From assembly GCF_011764545.1 (NCBI RefSeq), contig NZ_AP022870.1:2092001-2156000 (forward strand): 64,000 nucleotides of DNA, written 5' to 3'. Below, in pieces: positions 1 through 9,319 of this stretch. The notes beneath the pieces were generated by a model. It searched no databases and was not told where the DNA came from. It saw only the letters and a list, made by a program, of their open reading frames with translations. The stretch is from Phytohabitans flavus. Lineage in GTDB: Bacteria > Actinomycetota > Actinomycetes > Mycobacteriales > Micromonosporaceae. The position numbers and the translations under genes were made by a program. The first letter of the stretch is position 1. Each line of letters opens with the position of its first letter.

Positions 1-58
1 TTCCCCCTGTCGGTACGCGCCTACCGGAGGCTCAGCCGGTAGGTACAAGATCTTCTGT

Positions 59-982
59 GTGTACATCCTTGCCCTTGTGGCGACGGTCGGGGTCGCCGCG
101 CTGCTGCCCGCGCGCGGCCCCGCCGCCACGGTCGCGTCGGTGGCCACAGCCGTCGCGATCGGGGCGCTCTTCTTCCTGTACGGCGCCCGCATCGCACCCC
201 GCGCCGCCTGGGAGGGCGCCCGCCACTGGCGGCTGCACGGGGTGGTGCTGCTGTCCACGTTCGTGCTCTTCCCGCTGCTCGCGTTGGGGGCGAGGTGGCT
301 GGACGGTCCGGTGCTGACACCCGCGCTCTACGACGGCCTCGTGTACCTGAGCGTGGTGCCCTCCACTGTGCAGACGTCGATCGCGTTCACCGCGCTGGCC
401 GGCGGCAACGTACCGGCGGCCGTGTTCAGCGCCTCGTTCTCCAACCTGGCCGGCGTCCTCCTCACCCCGCTGCTCGCGGCGGCGCTGCTGGGCGGCGGCG
501 CCATCTTCTCCGCGGGCTCGCTCGTCGAGATCGCCGCCCAGCTCGTGCTGCCGTTCGCCGCCGGACAGGCCGCCCGCCCGTGGATCGCGGGATGGCTGGA
601 ACGGCATTCGCGCCTGCTCGGATACGCCGACCGGGGCGCGATCCTGCTCATCGTGTACACCGCGTTCAGTGCCGGCATGGTCGCCGGGGTCTGGCGCCAG
701 ATCTCACCCGCCCGCCTCGCGGTCCTGCTCGCCGTCCTCGCCGTCCTGCTCGCGCTGGTGCTCGGCCTGACCTGGCTGGCCGGTCGCCTGCTCGGCTTCG
801 ATCGCGCCGACCGCGTCACGATCGTCTTCTGCGGCTCGAAGAAGAGCATGGCCACGGGCCTGCCGATGGCCGCGGTGATGTTCGGCCCGGCCGCCGCCGC
901 GATCCTCGTCGTACCGCTGATGCTCTTCCACCAGATCCAGCTCGTGGTCTGCGCCATACTCGCCCGGCGCTGGGGTCGGTAG
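59..982 (+). CDS. SBF-like bile acid:sodium symporter family transporter (possibly 5' partial)
   Basis: Predicted multi-pass membrane transporter of the bile acid:Na+ symporter superfamily, SBF-like/YfeH branch. Hydrophobic helices fill nearly all 307 residues; family hallmarks are the first helix ending in LLPARG, the polar stretch SVVPSTVQTSIAFT near residue 105, and KKSMATGLP near residue 265. The natural substrate of this branch is not established. The frame stays open upstream to base 2 and the first helix begins directly at this GTG, so the true start may lie before the window. The TAG stop overlaps an in-frame GTG of the following thioesterase, suggesting co-transcription. Family call is firm; the start is not. 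Confidence 0.85.
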   Translation: MYILALVATVGVAALLPARGPAATVASVATAVAIGALFFLYGARIAPRAAWEGARHWRLHGVVLLSTFVLFPLLALGARWLDGPVLTPALYDGLVYLSVVPSTVQTSIAFTALAGGNVPAAVFSASFSNLAGVLLTPLLAAALLGGGAIFSAGSLVEIAAQLVLPFAAGQAARPWIAGWLERHSRLLGYADRGAILLIVYTAFSAGMVAGVWRQISPARLAVLLAVLAVLLALVLGLTWLAGRLLGFDRADRVTIVFCGSKKSMATGLPMAAVMFGPAAAAILVVPLMLFHQIQLVVCAILARRWGR

Positions 983-993
983 TGTCAGGCCGC

Positions 994-1425
994 ATGGGGG
1001 ACTTGTTCCAGGTCCGCGTCGCGGTGCGCGGCTACGAGCTCGACATCCAGGGCCACCTCAACCAGGCTGTGTACCTTCAGTACGCGGAGCACGCCCGCTG
1101 GGAGTACCTGCGCGCCGCCGGCGTCACCCCGGCCAAGCTCCAGGCCAGCCGCTCTGGCCCGGTCGTGCTGGAGACCACGATCAGGTACCTGTCCGAGCTG
1201 CGCGCCGGTGACGAGGTGGACGTGTCGTGCGCCTTCGAGTGGGGCGGCGGCAAGACGTTCAAGCTGCACCAGGAGATCCGCAAGACGGACGGCACGCTCG
1301 CGGCGGAGGTGACGGCGGTGGGCGGCGTCCTCGACCTCGACCTGCGCCGCCTGATCGCGGACCCGGGCGCCCACCTGCGGAAGATCGCCGACAACCCGGA
1401 CCTCTTCGAGCCGCCAGCTCCGTAG
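994..1425 (+). CDS. Hotdog-fold acyl-CoA thioesterase (4HBT family)
   Basis: A 143-residue single-domain hotdog protein of the 4-hydroxybenzoyl-CoA thioesterase type, which hydrolyses acyl-CoA thioesters in the cytoplasm. The N-terminal signature YELDIQGHLNQAVYLQY carries the Asp and the GH-N pattern of the active-site helix, followed by EHARWEYL, as in YbgC/FadM-like enzymes. Length is normal. An alternative GTG start at 982 overlaps the upstream stop (TAGTG) and would add four residues; I prefer the ATG because the domain begins right after it. The acyl substrate cannot be deduced. It is probably co-transcribed with the upstream transporter. Confidence 0.85.
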   Translation: MGDLFQVRVAVRGYELDIQGHLNQAVYLQYAEHARWEYLRAAGVTPAKLQASRSGPVVLETTIRYLSELRAGDEVDVSCAFEWGGGKTFKLHQEIRKTDGTLAAEVTAVGGVLDLDLRRLIADPGAHLRKIADNPDLFEPPAP

Positions 1426-1497
1426 ATCGGCTCAGTGATGGACACACGGCGCTGGCAGTGCCATCAGGCGGCCGTTGTATGCGGCCTTACGCAGGCC

Positions 1498-2334
1498 CTA
1501 GTCCTGGTGGCGGCGCAGGTAGTCCAGCATCATGTCGCGGCCGAGGCTTGTCACCTCGTGACATGCGCCAGGGACAACCCCGAGCTCCCCTTGCGGCAGC
1601 TTCTGGTACAGCTCGACTCCGTCGGCCAACGAGCAGCTCGGGTCCCGATCGCCGACGAGCATCAGCATAGGGGCAGTGATCCGAGGATAGTCTGCATAGG
1701 TAAATTCCATCGGCTTGGTCCAGAACGTGAAGATCTGCTCGATGTAGGTGCGGAAGTAACCCGCGCCCTGCGTCGGCTCAAAATCATCGATGTGGCGCTG
1801 CGGATCGACCAAGTCACTGCTGAAGTGGTCATAGTCTAGCTTTGTGGCATTCGGCGAGCCGCCGAACCAATTACGGAGGCGTCTGTAGTTTGAGGCATCC
1901 GGGTCGGGGTTGAACGTCTGATATCCCGCATAATCCACGATCGCTCGCGGCACCTCCGGGGCGATCATGCCGAGAATCGTTGCCGTCGTCCCACCGTCGC
2001 TGAACCCGGCGATCAGCGGACGATCCAGCTCCAACGCCTCGATGACGGCAAGCAGATCCTCGGCGTACAGTCGATAGCTGAGCTCGCCTGACGGATTACG
2101 GGTGCGCCCATGCCCGCGTGTATCCAGGGCAATGACATGAAAGTGCTTGGCAAGGGCGGCCAAGTGCGCACCCCAGCCGTACTTATGCCCCGTCCACAGT
2201 GGGCCATTCGAGACCGTCCCACCATGCAAAAGGAGAAGTGGGACCCCGGCGCCGGCCTCGACATACCAAAAGTCAATGCCGTTAGCGTGAACCGCACGCT
2301 CTGTCACGGGGATTGGATAGCCACTGATTGCCAT
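1498..2334 (-). CDS. Alpha/beta hydrolase
   Basis: Cytoplasmic alpha/beta-hydrolase of 278 residues. Visible elements: oxyanion-hole motif LLLHGGT (residues 34-40), nucleophile elbow GFSDGG with Ser112, acid Asp in LMLVGDRDPS (about 235) and His in VPGACHE near residue 260. The start is the ATG at 2334, preceded by a good AAAGGGGAG ribosome site eight bases upstream; the frame opens further upstream but that part is unlike the family. Base composition is less GC-rich than the flanking core genes, consistent with the acquired island that runs to about 6.2 kb. It converges on the thioesterase gene. Substrate unknown; epoxide hydrolase or haloperoxidase-like roles are possible. Confidence 0.88.
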   Translation of the reverse strand: MAISGYPIPVTERAVHANGIDFWYVEAGAGVPLLLLHGGTVSNGPLWTGHKYGWGAHLAALAKHFHVIALDTRGHGRTRNPSGELSYRLYAEDLLAVIEALELDRPLIAGFSDGGTTATILGMIAPEVPRAIVDYAGYQTFNPDPDASNYRRLRNWFGGSPNATKLDYDHFSSDLVDPQRHIDDFEPTQGAGYFRTYIEQIFTFWTKPMEFTYADYPRITAPMLMLVGDRDPSCSLADGVELYQKLPQGELGVVPGACHEVTSLGRDMMLDYLRRHQD

Positions 2335-2551
2335 CCGCTCGCTCCCCTTTTCGATGAGCGCTAGACCGCCAGCCACACTCCACCTTTCGCCGAGACGAGA
2401 TCTATTTGCCTGCCTCATGATCCAAAGAGGACAGCGTCCAACGCGGGCAGCCTAGCAGGCAGCCGGCGTTGGACACGGACCATCTGTGCGAGACACGCCA
2501 TCAGCGGGGTGAGGCATCACGGCTAGGCCGTGTATCGAAGTCGGCTCATAG

Positions 2552-2640
2552 TCACTGGTCCATTGCGGCGCTGGCAATGGTGGCGTCGTAGCGGACCGCG
2601 AGCTTGTCGAGCCTGGTGGGGCCTTTGGATCTTTCCTGAG
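2552..2640 (-). pseudogene. Possible C-terminal remnant of an IS5-type transposase
   Basis: The minus strand reads TRLDKLAVRYDATIASAAM just before a stop at 2552. This resembles the end of IS5-family DDE transposases, where an RYDK-type motif is followed by a short helix with alternating Ala/Ile. Upstream the match is lost among stops and frame changes, so at most a scrap of an insertion sequence survives. It sits between the hydrolase and the hypothetical membrane protein in the AT-richer island, where transposon debris is plausible. No terminal inverted repeats were found. Weak call resting on about 20 residues. Confidence 0.3.
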
Positions 2641-2737
2641 CCCGGCCGGCCTCGTGGTCGGACGACGGCGAACCGCGGGTTCGTGGTCAACCCGCTGTGG
2701 GACCGGCCCGACGCGCGGCCGTCTGGCGAAGCACCGC

Positions 2738-3292
2738 TCAAGCGCGACCCGGAGTCTGGCGGGGAAGCTTCTCGACAGCCGCCCGACCCCACCCGGCCGG
2801 GAAACCCAAGCTGGTGCGGTCCAGGTTGTGATCCGAACGGTCGGGCACCTGATGCCCAAGATCGGTCGCTAACTGACGGAAAGTGAGCCACCATCTGCCA
2901 TTGTCGACGAGCGTAGACTTTACGATTACCGGACTATTCATGATGAGGAGGACACGGTACCCGAATACGTCCTTGAAGGTGCTCCAGTCTATCAGCTTCC
3001 GTTTCAACATCTTGTATACCAGCTCGAACATGCCCATGTATGCGACAATGGCTATCGCTTCCGCATCGGAAACGTCCCTGTCGACATCCCGCCACGACAT
3101 ATCTGTCTGTAGCGACCTGTGGACGTCTTCGTGCCCGTCGAACATCGATCGCAGGTTGAGCCAGAACAACGCGGTGTTTGTCTGAGCATTGCTTCGCAAC
3201 TGTTGGAAGGCCACCACGAATCCAGCTATACCTGTGAAGTATGCGACCACACTGATGATCAAGACGGCATTGTCTTTCAGAATGTCAACCAT
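2738..3292 (-). CDS. Hypothetical membrane-anchored protein
   Basis: A 184-residue protein with one N-terminal transmembrane helix (about residues 8-28, VLIISVVAYFTGIAGFVVAF), then a soluble alpha-helical region with charged and aromatic residues (NLRSMFDGHEDVHRSLQ; FELVYKMLKRKLIDW). It resembles the DUF4760-like layout of a short anchor plus helical domain, but I cannot assign a family firmly. The ATG at 3292 is chosen because GGAGAGGTGG lies upstream; a GTG four codons earlier lacks spacing. The last ~40 residues, rich in Pro, Arg and Gly, are unlike the rest and may be read-through into neighbouring transposon debris. GC content is low for this genome. Confidence 0.55.
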   Translation of the reverse strand: MVDILKDNAVLIISVVAYFTGIAGFVVAFQQLRSNAQTNTALFWLNLRSMFDGHEDVHRSLQTDMSWRDVDRDVSDAEAIAIVAYMGMFELVYKMLKRKLIDWSTFKDVFGYRVLLIMNSPVIVKSTLVDNGRWWLTFRQLATDLGHQVPDRSDHNLDRTSLGFPAGWGRAAVEKLPRQTPGRA

Positions 3293-3449
3293 CCCTGGCC
3301 CCACCTCTCCGCTTGGCTTGGTGCACGCTTGACGCCGGGTTTCGCAGTCGCATGAATTCTCCGCAGAGCGTTTGCCACGCTTGTAATTGGACTATACACG
3401 GGGCCAGCAAAGCCAAGGCCACCACAAATGCAGTCACCGCGGCAGTCAT
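3285..3449 (-). CDS. Possible small membrane protein
   Basis: A 54-residue frame starting MTAAVTAFVVALALLAP with one strong hydrophobic helix, then a charged tail. Its stop overlaps the start of the hypothetical membrane protein gene at 3292 by a few bases, which would fit a two-gene operon. Against it: no clear ribosome binding site precedes the ATG, and the frame could also start further upstream (to 3557) with a basic, unconvincing N-terminus. The surrounding 3305-3664 interval otherwise holds only the promoter region of the divergent kinase-like gene. Confidence 0.3.
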   Translation of the reverse strand: MTAAVTAFVVALALLAPCIVQLQAWQTLCGEFMRLRNPASSVHQAKRRGGARDG

Positions 3450-3664
3450 GCACTTAGCCGAGATCAGGTAGGCGGCGACGTGGCTGCGGCAGGGGCGCCA
3501 CCTGGGATGGCTCGCCGCCGACCTCGATCCTGCCTTACCTGGTCGAATGCCGATCATGACGGCCCGGCTGTGGTCGGCCGTGCGAGATCATCTGGAAACG
3601 TCAATCCCTGATTTCTGCTGTTGCCTGCGGTATCCTCCCGTGGGAGACAGGATGTGAGGGATTC

Positions 3665-4995
3665 ATGGGTCCACGCGCCACTGAAGGTCAATTGCAGGCG
3701 GAAGTGATTTGTGCCGCGTCTCTGTCCCAGCGTATGCACCCCGACGATCTCGAACTCATGGAGCAGGTCATCGCTTGGGGGCTAATGCCGGAATTTCCCG
3801 AAATTGGGCGCAGTGCCTGGGTTAAGCTGATACACCCATTTGAGGCGCCATGCGGCCAGGGCACACAGGTCATACGGTCACTAAAGCTGAAGGGCGTCGG
3901 CTTACGAGACCATCGCGGCGGCATGCACTACCCCAGCAATACGGTCTACAGGCGACCCGACGCTCACCTAGGGATCGACGAGGACGGCGTGTTCTGCGAG
4001 GTGTGGTCCGCGCCCGCCCCTATGGGCGCCCTTGCCTTGAACCGAGCGATCGTCGAATACACGACGGCACGTGAGCTCTGTGCGGTCGGACCGATCTCTG
4101 AAGTTCCGCTTTTCGTCTATCGATACACGAAGTTGGAAGGCTTTCGAGACGACTCCGGAAGCGTGTCCGACCTAGCCGTCCTGGTGGCCGGCCTTCCGAC
4201 GGACTCTCCGGTGCGGGCCGACAACCTTGTTCATTACGCCAAGCAAAGCCCTTCTGTCCAGGCGGCGCTGCGCGGCTGGGCGCGAGCCCAGACCGGCGAC
4301 GGCGAGTTCGACTGGGCCGGGGCACAGCTCGCCCTATGGGGCGATTACGGGAAAAGGTTGCGGGAGTTTCACGGATGCGGGTTCTATCGGCACAACGCTC
4401 ATGCGTCGAACCTTGGTCTTGGCGCCCACGGCATCTTCCTGGTGGATCTTGATTCAACCCGCTATAAGCTGGACTGCCCGCCCGCACGCGAGCGCTCCAA
4501 GCGGTGCGGGATGCCGCTACCGGCGTATTCCATGTCATCGCTGACACGGTCCGCTCGGGCGAGTTGAGGTCGGTCGAGCATGCGATGTCGATACACAGGA
4601 TGCTTGTCAACGCTTTTCTGCGTTCCTATTTTCCTGAAGTTCCGACCCGCGCCTTCGAGGATCTGGAGGCGGACACAGGCTTGCTTACGTCAACCCTCTG
4701 GGAAAAATGGGATCGCGGCACGTTCAGGCCATCCGGGTGGGCTCAGGGCATTTCCGGGAAAGTCGGTGTGGAAAACCCGGCCAAGATCGAGTACCAGCAG
4801 TTCATGACGGAGCGTTACGCGTATATGACCCAGGGTCTCGACATTCCGGCGCTGGTCTGCAAGCTCATGCCCGGACTCGCGAGGATATCCTCGTTGTCAA
4901 CGAATGCATACGAGGTAGGCGGTGCGAACTCGGTGGAGGTCAGCGAAGCGGCTGACGAGTTCCTCCGCCGCAGACAGGGCGCAAATCACCCATAG
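3665..4995 (+). CDS. Protein-kinase-like fold protein, function unknown (frameshifted)
   Basis: Two frames overlap to give one protein of about 443 residues if one base, most simply a C in the run at 4477-4483, is restored. The N-terminal half has an IRSLKLKGVGLRDHRGG segment (candidate nucleotide-binding lysine). The middle has RLREFHGCGFYRHNAHASNLG, reading like a catalytic loop with His and Asn, and FLVDLDS in the position of a metal-binding DFG equivalent. The C-terminal half is helical and unassigned. This arrangement recalls SelO-like and other protein-kinase-like enzymes, but no family is certain. Start ATG at 3665 follows GTGAGGG. It is followed in the same direction by a zinc-ribbon protein and a methyltransferase. 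Confidence 0.5.
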
Positions 4996-5079
4996 CCTCA
5001 GGAGGGACAGCGCTCTGTACGTCGAGTATGCTCCCCGAACGTAGCTGTGGGCCTCCTTGCAGATGGGCGGAGATCATCA

Positions 5080-5340
5080 GTGCCTTCGTCGGAGTATTTG
5101 TTACAGAAGATCAGGTGTCCAGGTTGCGCCAAGGTCCATACAGTTGGCGCCGGGAGTTCCCCAGGTCTCTTGACGCTCGAACGTGAGTGTTGGCTAGCCT
5201 GTCGCACTTGCGGCCGGAAGTACCCGATCGTCGACGCGATTCCGAATTTGACGATCCAAGAGGGGGACAAATGGATCGGGACTCCCGTTGCCGACTTGCC
5301 AGTTCCGATCCCTTCGGCCAGCAGTCGAGAGTTTGAGTGA
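5080..5340 (+). CDS. Trm112-like zinc-ribbon protein
   Basis: An 86-residue protein with two CxxC pairs, CPGC (residues 13-16) and CRTC (41-44), followed by GRKYPIVDAIPNL, the signature end of the Trm112/YcaR family. Trm112 proteins bind zinc and activate or stabilise partner methyltransferases. Here the stop codon overlaps the start of a methyltransferase gene (TGATG), so a partner role for that enzyme is a natural inference. The GTG at 5080 is chosen because GGAG lies seven bases upstream; an earlier GTG at 5047 would add eleven residues. The C-terminal ~25 residues extend beyond the usual domain. Confidence 0.75.
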   Translation: MPSSEYLLQKIRCPGCAKVHTVGAGSSPGLLTLERECWLACRTCGRKYPIVDAIPNLTIQEGDKWIGTPVADLPVPIPSASSREFE

Positions 5341-6220
5341 TGAGCGATCAGAATCATCGAAGCGTGCTTATCGGGGACTATGGCCCCGCCGACTGGCTCA
5401 CTCTCAAAGAAGACATCCTTGATCCGGGGCGCAGGAGCGGGAGCAGATACTGCCGCTGATCGCGGAGCGCGCGAGGGGCGCTGAAGCGGATCTGGAGATC
5501 TTGGATGTGGCTAGCGGTCAAGGTCGATTCACGAGGCAGTTGTACCTAGCGTCTCAGTCGACGAGGATCATCGCGCTGGACAACTACGAGCAGTACCTCA
5601 GGATTGCCCGGGAAAGGTATGGCGAGGCAGGCCATGCTCCGTGTATCGGCAATCTCTATGACCTTCCTTTTGAGGACGAGGCCTTCGATATCGTCGCCAC
5701 CCGTTCGACGATCGATATCATGGATGGGCCACGAATGTTCAGGGAGATGGTTCGGGTGCTGAAGCCGGGGGGTTGGATATACGTGTCCCTCGTGTATGAC
5801 AGCACGTACAAGTTCGCTCCCGGCCCTGACGCCGACCTGGAATCACGGATCCAGAGGGCCTACAACCGCAATGCCATCGAGTGGGGAGTGTCATACGGCA
5901 TCCAAGCCGTGAATGGCAGTCGCGCCGGTCGCTTCCTGCCTCTCTATGCCTGGGACAACGGGCTCACGTTGGTGAAGCTCGTGGCGGCGGATTGGTTTCT
6001 CTACCCCAATCCCGAGTTCACGGCCGAGGAGAAGGCCGTGTTGCACCTCCAGCTCGACATGATTTACAACGCGTGCAAGAGTGCACAAGAGCCGGAATAC
6101 GCCATCGAGGCGAGCCAGCTCGACGAGTGGTACATGCGAGTCAAGAGCGAAATCGACTCGAACCGGACCACGTATACGAGCCGTCAGTTCAGTCTCTTAG
6201 CTGAGAAACCACGGACGTGA
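5340..6220 (+). CDS. Class I SAM-dependent methyltransferase (frameshifted)
   Basis: About 293 residues when one G is restored to the GGGG run at 5426-5429; as given, the first frame stops at about 5460. Motif I is ILDVASGQGRF, motif II ends IALDN, motif III region NLYDLPFEDEAFDIVATRS, then VRVLKPGGWIYVSL, all typical of Methyltransf_11 enzymes. The C-terminal ~100 residues (WFLYPNPEFTAEEKAVLHL onward) are specific to this protein. It starts inside the stop of the Trm112-like gene, so the two are translationally coupled and may form a complex. The methylated substrate is unknown; a tailoring step on the kinase-like gene's product is possible but speculative. Confidence 0.75.
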
Positions 6221-6272
6221 GGGTGCTTGACATCTCGGGCGCACGTAGGACCCTGTGTGTAGGAGGCGGGCC

Positions 6273-7825
6273 ATGGTGCGCAGGGGTCTAGCGGCATTGC
6301 TCGGGGCGGCGCTCGTAGCGGCGGGGCTGGCGGTGATCGCGTCCCCGGCGCAGGCGCTTCCGCCGCCGCCCGGATACCCGATCAGGGGCGTCGACGTTTC
6401 CTACTACCAAGGGCCGTCGCTCGACTGGGCCGCACTGGCCCGGGGTGGTGCGAAGTTCGCCTATATCCGGGTGAGCGAGCAGGACGGGCGTGCCGTTCCC
6501 AACAACAACCCTGATCCTTTCTTCGCCACCAACTGGGCTGGCGCCCGCGCCAACGGCCTGTACGCCGGGGCTTACCACCGCGCCCGGCCGGGGCTGAGCA
6601 GCGGCAAGCAGCAGGCGGACGTCCTGCTCGACCTCGCGCCGTACGCCGCGGACGGGCTCAGCCTGCCGCCGATGCTCGACATCGAGTGGCCGCGGGCCGA
6701 GTGGGGCTGAACGACTGCTTCAACATGACGCCGGCCCAGCTCGGCGCCTGGGTCCAGGAGTTCGTCACCGAGATCGCGGTACGCACCGGCCGGCAGGCGA
6801 TGATCTACACGAACACCAACTGGTGGAACCCCTGCATGGGCAACAGCACCCGCTTCGCGGCGAACCCGCTCTTCATCGCCAACTACTCGCAGAACCCGCC
6901 GCCGCTGCCGGCCGGCTGGGCGTCGTTCGCCCTCTGGCAGCACGCGGCGGGCGCCCAGATCCCCGGCTCGCCGTGGGCCTCGCCCGACCTCGACCTGTTC
7001 AAGGGCGACTACGCGGCCCTCGCCCAGCTTGCCGCCGGCCCGGCGACCAGCCTGCTGGCGACGATCAACAACCGGTACGTGTCAGCGGCGAACGCCGGTG
7101 CGGCCCCGCTGATCGCCAACCGCCCTGCCCTCGGCGTGTGGGAGCAGTTCGACCAGATCGACGCCGGCGGCGGCATGGTCGCGCTGCGCGCCCGGATCAA
7201 CGGCCTTTACGTGACGGCGGAGAACGCCGGGGCCGCACCCCTGGTCGCCAACCGGACGGCGATCAGCACCTGGGAGAAGTTCACGGTCGTCACCAACGCC
7301 GACGGCACGGTCAGCCTGCGCGCCAACGCCAACAACAGGTTCGTCGCCGCGGAGAACGCCGGCAGGTCGGCGCTGATCGCCAACCGTACGGCGATCGGCC
7401 CCTGGGAGAAGTTCCGCGCGGTCAAGCCGCCGCCCGTGGTCAACCTGCTGGCCAACGCCAACCTCAGGTACGTGACGGCGGCGAACGCGGGCGCGGACCC
7501 CCTGATCGCCAACCGGACGCTGGTCGGGACGTGGGAGCAGTTCGACCAGATCGACGCCGGCGGCGGGTTCGTCGCGTTCCGCTCGCGGATCAACGGCCGC
7601 TACGTCACCGCCGAGCGGGCCGGGGCCGCACCCCTGATCGCCAACCGCACCGCGATCAGCACCTGGGAGAAGTTCACGGTCGTCACCAACGCCGACGGCA
7701 CGGTCAGCCTGCGCGCCAACGCCAACAACAGGTTCGTCACCGCGGAGAACGCCGGCGCGTCCCCGCTCATCGCCAACCGGACCGCGGTCGGCCCCTGGGA
7801 GAAGTTCTTCCGGCTGGTTGTCTAG
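6273..7825 (+). CDS. Secreted GH25 lysozyme with repeated fascin-like beta-trefoil tail (frameshifted)
   Basis: Restoring one G at 6704-6707 gives about 517 residues. A signal peptide (to about residue 30, ending SPAQA) precedes a GH25 muramidase domain: RGVDVSYYQG, KFAYIRVSE, and the DIEW motif carrying catalytic acids near residue 134. It would cleave peptidoglycan outside the cell. From about residue 255 the protein consists of repeats of the type YVTAENAGAAPLIANRT followed by WEKF, characteristic of fascin-like actin-crosslinking/carbohydrate-binding beta-trefoils. Two 87-bp blocks (7259-7345 and 7652-7738) are identical, implying recent duplication or conversion. ATG at 6273 follows GGAGG. 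It converges with the MocR gene. Confidence 0.85.
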
Positions 7826-7832
7826 CGGGTCG

Positions 7833-9206
7833 TCAGCGCGCGGCGCGGTGCAGGGGGCGGGTGCGGTGGCCGCTGGCCCGGTGCCGCGCGCCGGCCGCCT
7901 CGGCGAGGATCGCGGCCAGGTCGTCGAAGCCGTCCCGGACCAGGCCGACCGTCACGCGGATGTGGTCGCCGCCCACCGGCTGCACCTCGAACGGCGCGCC
8001 CGGCGCCGCACCGATACCGTGCGCGGCGAGCGTCACCAGGGCGACCTGCTGGTCGCGTACGGCGATCCACATGTTGATGCCGTCCGCGGCGGTCGCCTCC
8101 ACGCCGTGGGCGGCGAGTGCGGACAGGAGCAGGTCGCGGCGGCGGGCGTACTCGCGGCGGGCGGCGGCCACCACCCGTACCGTGGCGGGGTCGGTCAGGA
8201 GGTCGAGCAGCACGGCCTGGAGCACGCGGCTGGACCAGCCGGGTCCGAGCAGCCGCCGGTCGGCGATCGCGGCGACCGTCGTGGCCGGCCCGCCCACCGC
8301 GGCCAGGCGCAGGTCCGGGCCGTGGCTCTTGGAGAAGCTGCGCACGTGCACCACGCGGTCGGGCAGGTGTACGCCGAGCGAGACGGCGGGGGCGGTGGCG
8401 ATGTCGCCGACGTGGTCGTCCTCCACCACCGTGACCGACTCGTGCGCGGCGAGCAGCGCGGCGAGGTCGGCGGCGCGCTCCGGGGTCATCGAGACGCCGG
8501 TCGGGTTCTGCGCGCGGGGCTGGAGGAAGACCGCCGTGGGGGCGCGCTCCAGGGCGGCCGCCAGCGAGGCGGGCGAGACGCCCGAGGAGTCCAGCGACAC
8601 GGGTACGGGCACCGCGCCGACCGACTCGAGCAGGTCGAGCAGCGGCGGGAACGTCGGGTTTTCCACCACCACGTGCGCGCCGAACCGCACCGCCGCGCCC
8701 ACCACCCGGTCGAGCGCGTCCAGCGCGCCGTCGACGACGGTGAGCTGCTGGGGCGGGAACGGCCAGCGCTCGCGCAGCACCACCTCAAGCCGGGGCAGGA
8801 CCGGGTCCTCCAGGTACGACGTGGTGAGCCGCGTGTCGCCGATCCGCCGCAGCGCGGGCGCGAGGTCGGGGAGCAGGTCGTGGTCGGGCACGCCGGTGGA
8901 GAAGTCGTGCGGCAGCGTCGACGGGTTGGCCACGAGTCGGGAGAAGCGCATCTTCTGCCGGGGCCGGGTCGGCGTCAGCACGAACGTGCCGGAGCGCCCG
9001 CGGGTCTGGATCGCCCCCGCGCTGGCGAGCGATCGCCACGCCTCGCTGACCGTCGTGGGGCTGATGCCGAGCGCCTGCGCGACCGAACGGACGGTCGGCA
9101 GCCGGGTACCGGCGGGCAGCTCGCCGGTGTGCACGAGGCGGCTCACCGCGGCGGCGATCCCGCGGGCGGTGCGGTCGTTGACCGCCCCGGCGATGAGCTG
9201 GAGCAT
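7833..9206 (-). CDS. MocR-type transcriptional regulator (GntR HTH plus aminotransferase domain)
   Basis: About 457 residues. Residues 1-75 form a GntR winged helix (RLPTVRSVAQALGISPTTVSE); the remainder is a fold-type I PLP aminotransferase domain with SFSKSHGPDLR supplying the probable PLP lysine and NPTG near the ring-binding Asn. MocR proteins usually sense an amino compound or PLP and control an adjacent divergent operon. Here the divergent operon encodes reductive pyrimidine catabolism, whose end product beta-alanine is a plausible ligand (inference). ATG at 9206 has TAGGAG seven bases upstream; an ATG five codons earlier is less well placed. Confidence 0.9.
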   Translation of the reverse strand: MLQLIAGAVNDRTARGIAAAVSRLVHTGELPAGTRLPTVRSVAQALGISPTTVSEAWRSLASAGAIQTRGRSGTFVLTPTRPRQKMRFSRLVANPSTLPHDFSTGVPDHDLLPDLAPALRRIGDTRLTTSYLEDPVLPRLEVVLRERWPFPPQQLTVVDGALDALDRVVGAAVRFGAHVVVENPTFPPLLDLLESVGAVPVPVSLDSSGVSPASLAAALERAPTAVFLQPRAQNPTGVSMTPERAADLAALLAAHESVTVVEDDHVGDIATAPAVSLGVHLPDRVVHVRSFSKSHGPDLRLAAVGGPATTVAAIADRRLLGPGWSSRVLQAVLLDLLTDPATVRVVAAARREYARRRDLLLSALAAHGVEATAADGINMWIAVRDQQVALVTLAAHGIGAAPGAPFEVQPVGGDHIRVTVGLVRDGFDDLAAILAEAAGARHRASGHRTRPLHRAAR

Positions 9207-9319
9207 GTTACTCCTACGCAATATCCTGTAACAATCTCGCCATTGTCCGCCCGCACCTGTGTCACTAAAGTCCTACGCCATCAGCTGAGAAAAGAACAGA
9301 GCCGAGAGGGGACGCCCCC
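9207..9319. promoter_or_regulatory. Divergent promoter region of MocR and pyrimidine-catabolism genes
   Basis: This 113-bp gap separates two divergent starts. It holds a direct repeat TCCTACGC at 9212-9219 and 9271-9278, about 59 bp apart, and a small inverted repeat ACAAT/ATTGT at 9231-9235 and 9242-9246. MocR regulators commonly bind paired direct repeats, so these are candidate operator half-sites. The GAGAGGGG before 9320 is the ribosome site of the ureidopropionase gene. Assignment by position and pattern only. Confidence 0.45.

Noticed and set aside
5340..5460. Short 5' frame before the methyltransferase as a separate 39-residue peptide gene
   Set aside because: Adding one G to the GGGG run joins it smoothly to the methyltransferase, and the same indel type recurs elsewhere.
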